Assembly: GCA_964402175.1 (NCBI GenBank)
Contig: CAYOBN010000011.1
Location: 24,799-88,798 of the forward strand
DNA from: JAWKUK01 sp964402175
Lineage (GTDB): Bacteria; Planctomycetota; UBA1135; GCA-002686595
DNA: 64,000 bases
Reading direction: 5' to 3'
In this document: positions 26,297 to 33,544 of the stretch, piece after piece
Layout: each line of letters begins with the position of its first letter
Numbering within the stretch: position 1 is the stretch's first letter
Notes under the pieces: generated by a model
The model's input: only the letters and a program-made list of their open reading frames with translations
What the model was told of the DNA's origin: nothing
Database searches by the model: none
Made by a program: the position numbers and the translations under genes

Positions 26297-28186
26297 CTAC
26301 TTCTTGGCTTTCCAGGGATAGCCCTCGGAGTCCGGCCCGCTCTTGACGTCGCCCTTCAGCGTCCCGTCGTCCTGCAGCGTCGCACGGGCGGTCAGGCGGC
26401 CGTAGCTCCCCGATTCGTACTCGAAGACGAGGGTCTTCTTCTCGGCGTCCCACTTGCCGTTCTCGAGCTTGCGGGGGGTGTCGCCCATCGTCATCGTGCC
26501 CTGCACGGAGCCCGCGGCGTTGACCGCGAAAGCGAGGTCGAACTCGATCCCGGCCGTTGTGAACTCCGCCGTCCACTTGCCCGAGACCGGGGTCTCGACG
26601 GCGACGAACTCCCCGCCGGCATCGCCCTCGCGGCGCGGCTCGGCGGCGTCGGTGCCGCGCGGCGCCGGCGCGCTCTCGGTGGCGGCTGGGGTGTCCCCTT
26701 CGCGGCGGCGGCGCGGGCGCTCTGCTGCGGCGTCGCCTTCACCCTCCGCAGGCGGCACGTAGCGCGGCAGCATCGTGTCGGCCATCGCCAGGTTGTACGC
26801 CGTCACCGCCGAGCACGTCGCCGACTGCACCAGGTACTCCTCGATCGCGTACTCGAGGGTGTCGCGCTGCGTGTGCCAGGAGAAGCTGTAGCCCATGCCT
26901 TCGAGGCCCGGGCGGTTCTTCTCGATCCAGAAGAAGCCGGGGATGCCCTTCTGGTTGAACGACGCGTGGTCGGAGCTACCGCCGCGCGGCATACGCTCGC
27001 TCACTTGGTGCTTGATCGGCAGGTCCGGGAAGGCCGCCGCCAGCGGCGCCGTCGCTTGTTCGAGCATCGGCAGCATCGCGGGCACACACTCGAGCCCGCC
27101 CTGGTAGTACGTGCCGCCGTCGTCGACGAAACACGCCGAGATCTTCGCGCGCTCTTCGTCGCTGAGGCTCTCGACGTACGCGCGGCTCCCGAGCAGGCCC
27201 TGCTCTTCACCGCTCCAGAGGCAGAAGCGGATCGTGCGGCGGGGTTTGGCGCCCGACGCCATGAGGATGCGCGCGGCTTCGATCGTGACGCTGGAGCCCG
27301 TCCCGTTGTCCTGGGTCCCTTGCGAGCCCGGGCCGTTCCACGAGTCCAGGTGCGCCGAGACGATGACGACCTCGTCGGGGAACTCCGTGCCCTTGATCTC
27401 TGCGATCGTGTTGTAGACCGGGATCGGGCCCTCGGTGAAGTAGTGCACGAGGTCGACCTCGATCTCGACCTTCTCGCCGTCGGAGAGGCGCGAGTTGATC
27501 ACGTCGTAGTCCGACCTGCGCACCGTCAGCGAGAGCTCCTGCGGGAGCGTGTCCATCGTGAGCTCGCGCCAGCCGCGCACCCCGCCGGTCGTGACCTCGT
27601 CGCGGGAACCCGCGTTGATTCGGCCGAGGATCGGGATCGTCTTCAGCGCGTCTTCGATCGCTTGGCGCGCTTCGGCCTGCGCCCGAGCTTCGTCCTGGTT
27701 CTGGCCTCGGCGCTGGCGCTGCATGCTGCGGCCGAGGATCCACTTGCCCGCGAGCTCTTCGCGGCGCGCTTCGAGCTCTTCGATGGTGGTCGGGACCTTG
27801 GCGACCTCACCGCGGACCGGGCCCTCGGTGCCAGCGCTCCACGCGGGGGTCGTGAACTCGAGCTCGCGCTCGATCGGCGCCACCATCTTCGCGCTGCACG
27901 GGCCACGGTCGAAGCGGACCGGGATGTCACCCCAGCGCTGCAGGCGCGCGCCGGTCAGCCCGTACTTCGTGAACGTATCGCGGGCCCATACGTTGGCGCG
28001 CTCGAGGCCCGCCGAGCCCGTCAGGCGCGGACCGATCTCCTTGCTGATGTAGGTCAGGGTCTGCCAGACCTGGGAGCGGTTCTTGCCCTCGTCGATGATG
28101 CGCGCGACGACGTCGGGATCACCTTGAGCGAGGGTCGGCGCGCACGTCGCAGCGAGCGCCAGGAAGCGGAGGAGGTTCGTCTGCAT
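26297..28186 (-). CDS. Secreted M28-family zinc peptidase
   Basis: A 629-aa protein. A signal peptide (LLRFLALAATCAPTLAQ) precedes a PA-like insert region and the M28 catalytic domain: metal ligands in VIVSAHLDSWNGPGSQGTQDNGTG, the catalytic Glu pair in WSGEEQGLLGS, VDDGG, and a late His in SSDHASF and SFSWHTQRDT. A Pro/Ala/Glu/Arg-rich linker (about residues 495-540) leads to a C-terminal beta domain of about 90 residues. It should act outside the cytoplasm as an aminopeptidase or carboxypeptidase. The gene is alone on its strand. Confidence 0.9.
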   Translation of the reverse strand: MQTNLLRFLALAATCAPTLAQGDPDVVARIIDEGKNRSQVWQTLTYISKEIGPRLTGSAGLERANVWARDTFTKYGLTGARLQRWGDIPVRFDRGPCSAKMVAPIERELEFTTPAWSAGTEGPVRGEVAKVPTTIEELEARREELAGKWILGRSMQRQRRGQNQDEARAQAEARQAIEDALKTIPILGRINAGSRDEVTTGGVRGWRELTMDTLPQELSLTVRRSDYDVINSRLSDGEKVEIEVDLVHYFTEGPIPVYNTIAEIKGTEFPDEVVIVSAHLDSWNGPGSQGTQDNGTGSSVTIEAARILMASGAKPRRTIRFCLWSGEEQGLLGSRAYVESLSDEERAKISACFVDDGGTYYQGGLECVPAMLPMLEQATAPLAAAFPDLPIKHQVSERMPRGGSSDHASFNQKGIPGFFWIEKNRPGLEGMGYSFSWHTQRDTLEYAIEEYLVQSATCSAVTAYNLAMADTMLPRYVPPAEGEGDAAAERPRRRREGDTPAATESAPAPRGTDAAEPRREGDAGGEFVAVETPVSGKWTAEFTTAGIEFDLAFAVNAAGSVQGTMTMGDTPRKLENGKWDAEKKTLVFEYESGSYGRLTARATLQDDGTLKGDVKSGPDSEGYPWKAKK

Positions 28187-28297
28187 GGAGGAATCCGGAG
28201 GGGGATGACTGCCCCGATGCTACGCCAGTCCGGGCGGGTGTGCCGCGCGGTTGGCCGGTCCTTGCGCGACTCGTACGAAAGGGCGCGCGCCCCCCTG

Positions 28298-28303
28298 TAC
28301 GAT
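28298..28303 (+). promoter_or_regulatory. TACGAT -10-like box
   Basis: TACGAT lies 16 nt before the ATG of the FtsX-like permease gene. Confidence 0.4.
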
Positions 28304-28319
28304 CCAGGGCCGTCCCTCG

Positions 28320-29675
28320 ATGAGCGCCCCCCTCGAGCCCCCCCGCGCCGCCCTTCGACCGGACCCGGCTGAGGCCCAAGGGCCGACCCAGGGGCGGCCC
28401 GAGCCGCGCGGGTCACGCCTGCCCTTGACCTCCCTGGCGTGGATCGTCCTGCGCTCGCTCCGCCGCCACGCGCTCTCATCGACGGTCACCGTGCTCTCCG
28501 CGGCGGTGGCGAGCGGCCTCGTGATGGCGCTGCTGTCGGTCCATGCGGCGACCGCGCGCGCGTTCAGCGGTGGGGGCACGGATTACGATGCGATCCTCGG
28601 GGCACCGGGCAGCCCCGAGCAGCTCGTCCTGAACACGCTGTTCCACTTGGACGCTTCGCCAGGGAACATCCCCTGGGCGATGTACCGGGAGCTCGCCGAC
28701 GATCCGCGCATCGAGCGCGCTGTGCCGTACGCGCTCGGCGACAACTACCGCGGGTACCGGATCATCGGCACGACCCTGGAGGTCTTCCACGGGCGCTCGC
28801 TGCTCCCGCCGGGAGAGCTCTTCGATCCAGAGCGCCGCCAGGCCGTCGTCGGCGCGTCGGTCGCCGCGGCGACGGGTTTGGTGCGCGGGAGTACGTTCCA
28901 GCCGAGCCACGGCCTGACTTACGACCCCGAGGATCCGAAGACGCACGCTGAGCGCTACGTCGTCACCGGCGTCTTGGCACCGACCGGGACACCGGACGAC
29001 CGCGTGATCTTCATCCCGATCGAGGGGGTGTACCGCATGGGCGGCCACGAGCTGCGCGGCAGCGGCGAAACCGTCAAAGCCGAGGCGTTCCACGGCAAGG
29101 AGATCCCCGACGAGCACAAACAGGTCTCTGCGGTGCTCGTCCGCTTCAGCCGGAAGGGGGTCAGCCCTGGGCTCGCGCTCAACTACCGCATCAACGTCGC
29201 GGGCAACGCCGCCACGCTCGCGTGGCCGATCGCGATGGTCATGGCCGGACTCCACAAGAAGCTCTTCTGGGCCATCGACGTTCTGGGTTTCGTGGCGGTT
29301 CTGGTCGTGGTGATGACAGGGCTCTCGCTGCTCGCTTGCCTCTACAATACGATGAACGAGCGACGACACGAACTCGCGGTTCTGCGCGCTCTGGGCGCGC
29401 GGCGTTCGACGGTCTTCATCACCGTGATCACCGAGGCGATGACGCTGGCGTTGCTGGGCAGCGCGCTCGGGTTCGCGGTCTACGCGCTGGCGCTCGCGCG
29501 CGTGCGCGAGAGTGTCATCGAGAGCACCGGTGTCGCCCTCGAATTCGGCTCGCTCTCGTCAGCGCACGTGCTGACGCCCGTCGGGATGGCGCTGGTCGGT
29601 GCGCTGGCGGGGCTGCTGCCTGCAATGAAGGCCTATCGCACTGATGTCGCGCGGACATTGGCAGGTGCGGCATGA
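28320..29675 (+). CDS. FtsX/MacB-type ABC transporter permease
   Basis: A 451-aa permease. A Pro-rich cytoplasmic N-terminus precedes helix 1 (HALSSTVTVLSAAVASGLVMALL), a large exterior domain of about 215 residues, and three C-terminal helices with the FtsX-family motif NERRHELAVLRALGARRSTVF. Such permeases pair with a LolD/MacB-type ATPase and use mechanotransmission to act on periplasmic or lipoprotein substrates. No ATPase gene is in this operon. The downstream lipoprotein gene overlaps its stop (ATGA at 29672-29675) and is probably a functional partner. Confidence 0.85.
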   Translation: MSAPLEPPRAALRPDPAEAQGPTQGRPEPRGSRLPLTSLAWIVLRSLRRHALSSTVTVLSAAVASGLVMALLSVHAATARAFSGGGTDYDAILGAPGSPEQLVLNTLFHLDASPGNIPWAMYRELADDPRIERAVPYALGDNYRGYRIIGTTLEVFHGRSLLPPGELFDPERRQAVVGASVAAATGLVRGSTFQPSHGLTYDPEDPKTHAERYVVTGVLAPTGTPDDRVIFIPIEGVYRMGGHELRGSGETVKAEAFHGKEIPDEHKQVSAVLVRFSRKGVSPGLALNYRINVAGNAATLAWPIAMVMAGLHKKLFWAIDVLGFVAVLVVVMTGLSLLACLYNTMNERRHELAVLRALGARRSTVFITVITEAMTLALLGSALGFAVYALALARVRESVIESTGVALEFGSLSSAHVLTPVGMALVGALAGLLPAMKAYRTDVARTLAGAA

Positions 29676-30627
29676 GACACTGGTCGATCCTGGCGCTCGC
29701 AGCGCTCGCCGCGTGTGGCGGCGAAGAGCCTGTTCCGACTGGGGGCGCGGAGACGCTTACGTTCACCGGTGGTGCGCTCGACGGCTCCGAAGACGCCGCG
29801 CTCTCGGATTCGTTGCCNNNNNNNNNNNNNNNNNNNNNNNNNNNNNNNNNNNNNNNNNNNNNNNNNNNNNNNNNNNNNNNNNNNNNNNNNNNNNNNNNNN
29901 NNNNNNNNNNNNNNNNNTCACCGGTGGTGCGCTCGACGGCTCCGAAGACGCCGCGCTCTCGGATTCGTTGCCCGATTCGTTGCCCGATTCGATGCGCTCG
30001 GCGACGCCCTACGAGGTCGATTGGGAGACGCCGCTCGAAGAGCTCGTCGAGTCCCTGGGATTGCCCTTCGACGACGCCAACGCCCTGATCCAGTTGCCGG
30101 AAGAGGTCGTGCGCATGCAGGCTGCGAAGCGCGCGGCGGATCTCGACCGCGATCGCAACGACGCGACCCCGCCCGTGCCTATGAAAGGGGGCCGGCTCGG
30201 CATCCGCTTCCGGCATTTGGCGCTCGATTCGCTCGAGGACGATGCCTACCAGGAGCTCCTGGACGGTCTCGTCGGGCGTGAGGGGCACGATCCGAAAGAG
30301 GCCAAGTCGGCTTTTCCCGCCGGTGTGCGCGCCCTCGATGGCAAAGACGTCGCGCTCGTGGGTTACATGATCCCGGAGGAATGGAACGACGCCGAGGTCC
30401 TGGAGTTCATGCTGGTGCGGGACCTGCTCGCTTGTTGTTTCGGCGGTTCACCTCAGCCCGACGAATGGGTCAAGGTGCGCATGCGCAAAGGCAAAGGCGC
30501 GCGGTATTACCCGTACGTGCCGGTGATCGTCTACGGCCAGGTCCGCATCGAGGGCATGGCCGACGCCGTCGGATATCCCGTCGGTTGTTTCGCGATGGAA
30601 GCGGTCCGAGTCGAGCGCGAGGAGTGA
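29672..30627 (+). CDS. DUF3299-type lipoprotein, interrupted by artefactual gap
   Basis: The lipoprotein signal ends LAALAACGG with the lipid-modified Cys. After removing the 100 N and one 55-bp flank the product is about 266 aa. The C-terminal half has the DUF3299 landmarks VALVGYMIPEEW, FMLVRDLLACCFGGSPQPDEWVKV and the closing PVGCFAMEAVRV. A short DSLP repeat follows the N-terminus. DUF3299 lipoproteins often neighbour ABC permease genes, as here, with which translation is coupled. Biochemical function is unknown. Confidence 0.85.
29763..29817 (+). repeat. 55-bp gap flank, copy 1
   Basis: Identical to 29918-29972. This is an assembly overlap. Confidence 0.95.
29818..29917. other. Scaffold gap (100 N), artefactual
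   Basis: The flanks share 55 identical bases. Removing 155 bp joins the two frames of the lipoprotein gene. The break lies inside a 12-bp tandem repeat. Confidence 0.95.
29918..29972 (+). repeat. 55-bp gap flank, copy 2
   Basis: Identical to 29763-29817; see that entry. Confidence 0.95.
29962..29997 (+). repeat. 12-bp tandem repeat, three units
   Basis: GATTCGTTGCCC occurs twice in a row, followed by the variant GATTCGATGCGC. It encodes DSLP-DSLP-DSMR in the lipoprotein linker. The repeat is a likely reason why the assembly broke here, and the copy number may be underestimated. Confidence 0.85.
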
Positions 30628-30639
30628 GCGCTCTTCTAC

Positions 30640-31860
30640 TCAGCACGTGACGGTCTTCACGGTCTCGCCGATGAACGTCATCGCGCGGCGCAGCTCGTCG
30701 TAGTCCGGGTGGGTCAGCCGGAACCACGTGTCGCACAACCAGCCGCGATCGAGGCCCTTCGTCGCCGCGCCTTCGGGCGGCAGCTCGTGTTCGTAGATGT
30801 AGCCGCCGTAGCGCTCGAAGACGGCGCCCACACCCGAGTGACCTTTGACGACGCCGTCTTTGTCGGGACGGATCTGGATGGACCCCGCCGAGAGCCGCCG
30901 ACTGGGGCGCGCTTCGGATGGACGGCCGAGCACCGCGAGCGCCCACTCCCGGAAGATGTCCAGGTCGTTGGCCTTGCGGTACATGTCCCAGATCTTCTCC
31001 CCAGCGGGCCGCGCGCCGATCTCGCCAAACTTCAGGCCCTTGGGCCCGAAGAACCACTCCATGTGCGTGGCCGTCGCAGTGAGGCCGAGCGCAGCGGAGA
31101 CCCGCGCACCGACTTCGCGCAGCTCGCGGTAGCCCTCTTGCTCGATGCGGTTCGAAATCGCGATCTGCGGCGAGATCCAGCGGGTCCGGTTGGCTTCGAG
31201 GCAGCCCGGGTAGTAGTGCCCGACGAAGTCGTGCCGCAGGCCCTCTGGGCCGATCAGCGTGTCGTAGAAGCCTTCGTGGCCCTCGATGAACTCCTCGACG
31301 GCGATGCGGCGCTGGCCGTCGAAGTTCAATTTGGGCAGGAGCGCCTCGAGCGCGGCTTCGTCCGCCACCTTGTACGTATCGAGGGCGTTGAAGCCATCGA
31401 CCGGCTTCACGATCAGCGGATAACCCTCGCGCGCCGCAAACGCGCGCAGCTCGGCTGCGCTCTTGACACCCTCCGAGGCGGCGCAGGGAACGCCGTGCGT
31501 GCGCAGGAACTCCTTCATCGCGACCTTGTCGCGACACAGCCGCGCGGTCGCGACCGAAAGACCCGGGACACCGAGGGCCTCGCGCAGCTGCGCAGCCGGC
31601 TCGATCAGGGGCTCGTCGATGGTCTCGATTCGCGTGAACCCGGTTGCGCCGCCGAGCTCCTTCGCGTGCACCAGGAGCTCGCTCGAATCGAGCACGTTCG
31701 GGCAAGCGCGGTAGGCATCGAGGTTCTGCCGAGCGCTGGCAGACAGCCGTTCGAGCGGCGCGGGGCCGATCCCCGAGACCTGCGCACCGGCGGCGCGCAA
31801 CCCGCGGAGGAACGCGTGGTTGTAGACGTGTGTGTCGGGCGCCAGGAAGAGGACGTGCAT
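30640..31860 (-). CDS. ATP-grasp domain ligase
   Basis: A 406-aa ATP-grasp enzyme. An N-terminal Rossmann-like domain (MHVLFLAPDTHVYNHAFLRGL) precedes the ATP-grasp fold: CRDKVAMKEFLRTHGVPCA, YPLIVKPVDGFNALDTYKV (nucleotide-binding Lys), AVEEFIEGHEG and the metal-binding HMEWFFGPKGLKFGEIGARPAG. These enzymes join a carboxylate to an amine through an acyl-phosphate. The substrate is unknown. It starts 13 bp after the DEG9-like protease gene and is probably cotranscribed with it. Confidence 0.85.
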   Translation of the reverse strand: MHVLFLAPDTHVYNHAFLRGLRAAGAQVSGIGPAPLERLSASARQNLDAYRACPNVLDSSELLVHAKELGGATGFTRIETIDEPLIEPAAQLREALGVPGLSVATARLCRDKVAMKEFLRTHGVPCAASEGVKSAAELRAFAAREGYPLIVKPVDGFNALDTYKVADEAALEALLPKLNFDGQRRIAVEEFIEGHEGFYDTLIGPEGLRHDFVGHYYPGCLEANRTRWISPQIAISNRIEQEGYRELREVGARVSAALGLTATATHMEWFFGPKGLKFGEIGARPAGEKIWDMYRKANDLDIFREWALAVLGRPSEARPSRRLSAGSIQIRPDKDGVVKGHSGVGAVFERYGGYIYEHELPPEGAATKGLDRGWLCDTWFRLTHPDYDELRRAMTFIGETVKTVTC

Positions 31861-31873
31861 CGCGCGTCCTCCA

Positions 31874-33289
31874 TCATGGCGCAGCCGGGCCGCGCCGTCG
31901 AGTGGGGGCCAGGTCGTCGGACCGATCGCTCGGCACGTGGTAGCGCTGCTGGATCCGCGCCCCCGCCTTGCGGGCGTTCGGGGCATCGAACAGCAGCGTG
32001 CCACCGATGTCGGTTTCGAGGATCACCGCGCTCTTCGCTGCGTCGAGCAGCCCGACGAGCTGCGCGAGGTCCCGCGGCGTCTTGCCGTCGATCTTCGTGA
32101 CAACGTCGTACTGGAAGTGCTCGTAACCGACGTTCAGCTCGTCGGCCAGCACCTGAGCGATGACGATGACCTCCTGCTGCTCCTCCGTACGGTTGCCGAA
32201 GTAGTACCGGTGCAACAGGTTGTCGGGCGCTTTGTCCCACCACTTTTCACCCCACACGCGGAGGAACTCCGCGGTGAGGCGCGTGAAGACCGCTCCTCCG
32301 AAGAGGAACCACGACGGCTGCACGTCGTATTCGTAGCGCGGCACGAGCCAAGCCATCGGCTGCATCGTCATGCTGACCTTCAGCCGCTTACCGTCGCGCA
32401 GCACCTTCGCTTCGATCGTGTCGCCGACGAAGTGCTCGCCGACGACGACATCGAACTGACAGCGGAAACGGCCGCGATACCGCACCGTGCCGTTCTTTGC
32501 GATCGGCAGTCCATCGAGCTCGAGCAGGACGTCACCCTTGCGCAGCTTGCCCCACGCTGTCGTCCCGAACTGCACCGAGTTGATCAACACTCCGCCTTCA
32601 TCGGCCCGCAGCGCGAGGTGTTTGCGCAGCGCGGGGTTCTCGAGCAATTGCACGCCGAGGCCCAACCCGGGCACCAAGCTGGAGCGCTTGCGCCGTACGC
32701 TCTCGAGGAACGTGTGGATGACCGGTGCGGGGACCATCTCGCCGATGGCCTCGGCGTCCGGCATCGACTGGAACGCGATCCCGACGACCTTGCCTTTGTT
32801 GAAGACGGGGCCGCCGCTGTTGCCATCGTTGATCGCGGCGTCCACGGTGACTGCGAGCAATTGGCGCTTCGAATGTTCGTAGCGCTGCACCTCGATGCGC
32901 GAGACGACGCCTTCGGTGATCGAGACCTCTTCGCCGCCGACGGGATAACCGACGACGGAGACCTGGTCGCGCAGATGCGGCAGCTCGCCGAGGACCGCGG
33001 GGCGAATGCCGCGGGTGAACGCGGGCGCGACCTCCAAGAGCGCGAGGTCGCTGTCGTGGGAGATCGCCGCGATCCGTGCGACCTCCTTGTGCGGCGAGCT
33101 GCCCTTCTGGACCTGGAGGAAGGTCGCGTTCGCGACGACGTGGGCCCCGGTCAGGATCCGCCCGCTGCCGATGACGACGCCCGAGCCCGTGGAGGCGCGC
33201 GGCGCGAGGGTCTGCCAAGGGCTCTCGTAGTCCGGGTCCTGATAGGTGCAGTAGACGCGGACGACCTGGGGGTAGCTGTGCCGGTTCAA
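31874..33289 (-). CDS. DEG9-like serine protease with PDZ domains
   Basis: A 471-aa trypsin-like HtrA protease from a TTG start at 33289. The catalytic triad is visible as His in LTGAHVV, Asp in SHDSDLALL and Ser in NDGNSGGPVF. A PDZ domain follows (GLGLGVQLLENPALRKH), then a second degenerate PDZ with NVGYEHFQYDVVTKIDGKTP, and the tail YHVPSDRSDDL. This tail and second PDZ match the plant DEG9/PDZ_3 architecture. There is no signal peptide, so it is cytoplasmic. The frame extends to an ATG at 33460 through a low-complexity stretch, but a TAGACT box 8 nt before the TTG favours the shorter form. Confidence 0.85.
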   Translation of the reverse strand: MNRHSYPQVVRVYCTYQDPDYESPWQTLAPRASTGSGVVIGSGRILTGAHVVANATFLQVQKGSSPHKEVARIAAISHDSDLALLEVAPAFTRGIRPAVLGELPHLRDQVSVVGYPVGGEEVSITEGVVSRIEVQRYEHSKRQLLAVTVDAAINDGNSGGPVFNKGKVVGIAFQSMPDAEAIGEMVPAPVIHTFLESVRRKRSSLVPGLGLGVQLLENPALRKHLALRADEGGVLINSVQFGTTAWGKLRKGDVLLELDGLPIAKNGTVRYRGRFRCQFDVVVGEHFVGDTIEAKVLRDGKRLKVSMTMQPMAWLVPRYEYDVQPSWFLFGGAVFTRLTAEFLRVWGEKWWDKAPDNLLHRYYFGNRTEEQQEVIVIAQVLADELNVGYEHFQYDVVTKIDGKTPRDLAQLVGLLDAAKSAVILETDIGGTLLFDAPNARKAGARIQQRYHVPSDRSDDLAPTRRRGPAAP

Positions 33290-33297
33290 GGGGGCGG

Positions 33298-33303
33298 AGT
33301 CTA
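33298..33303 (-). promoter_or_regulatory. TAGACT -10 box before TTG start of the protease
   Basis: The minus strand reads TAGACT, then 8 nt, then TTG. The expected transcription start is at or next to the TTG, predicting a leaderless mRNA. The same hexamer precedes the ECF sigma gene at 63176. Confidence 0.5.
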
Positions 33304-33544
33304 GGGGGCCACTCGGGCACCGGGGAGCCGAATCGGCGGCTTCTGTGACACGTTCGGGCGCGGACCCGGTTGACCCCTGCCGCGTGACCTTCTCGCCGCC
33401 AGCCCCGGGCTGAGGCGGGCCCAAGGCTGCCGCCGCGGGATTTTCCAGATTTCTGTCCATACGCGGGACGTTTGCGCAGTTCTCCGCATGTCAACCCCGG
33501 CGGCTCCGATCGACGCCGTCCCCTGAACCTCCGAGAGCACTTCC

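Noticed and set aside
20031..30000. The identical 55-bp sequences at the gaps as biological direct repeats or attachment sites
   Set aside because: Both pairs are exactly 55 bp, directly abut N runs and restore frames when merged, which indicates assembly overlap.
33290..33460. N-terminal extension of the DEG9-like protease from ATG 33460
   Set aside because: The extension is low-complexity, resembles no domain and crosses a good -10 box. It is kept only as an alternative.
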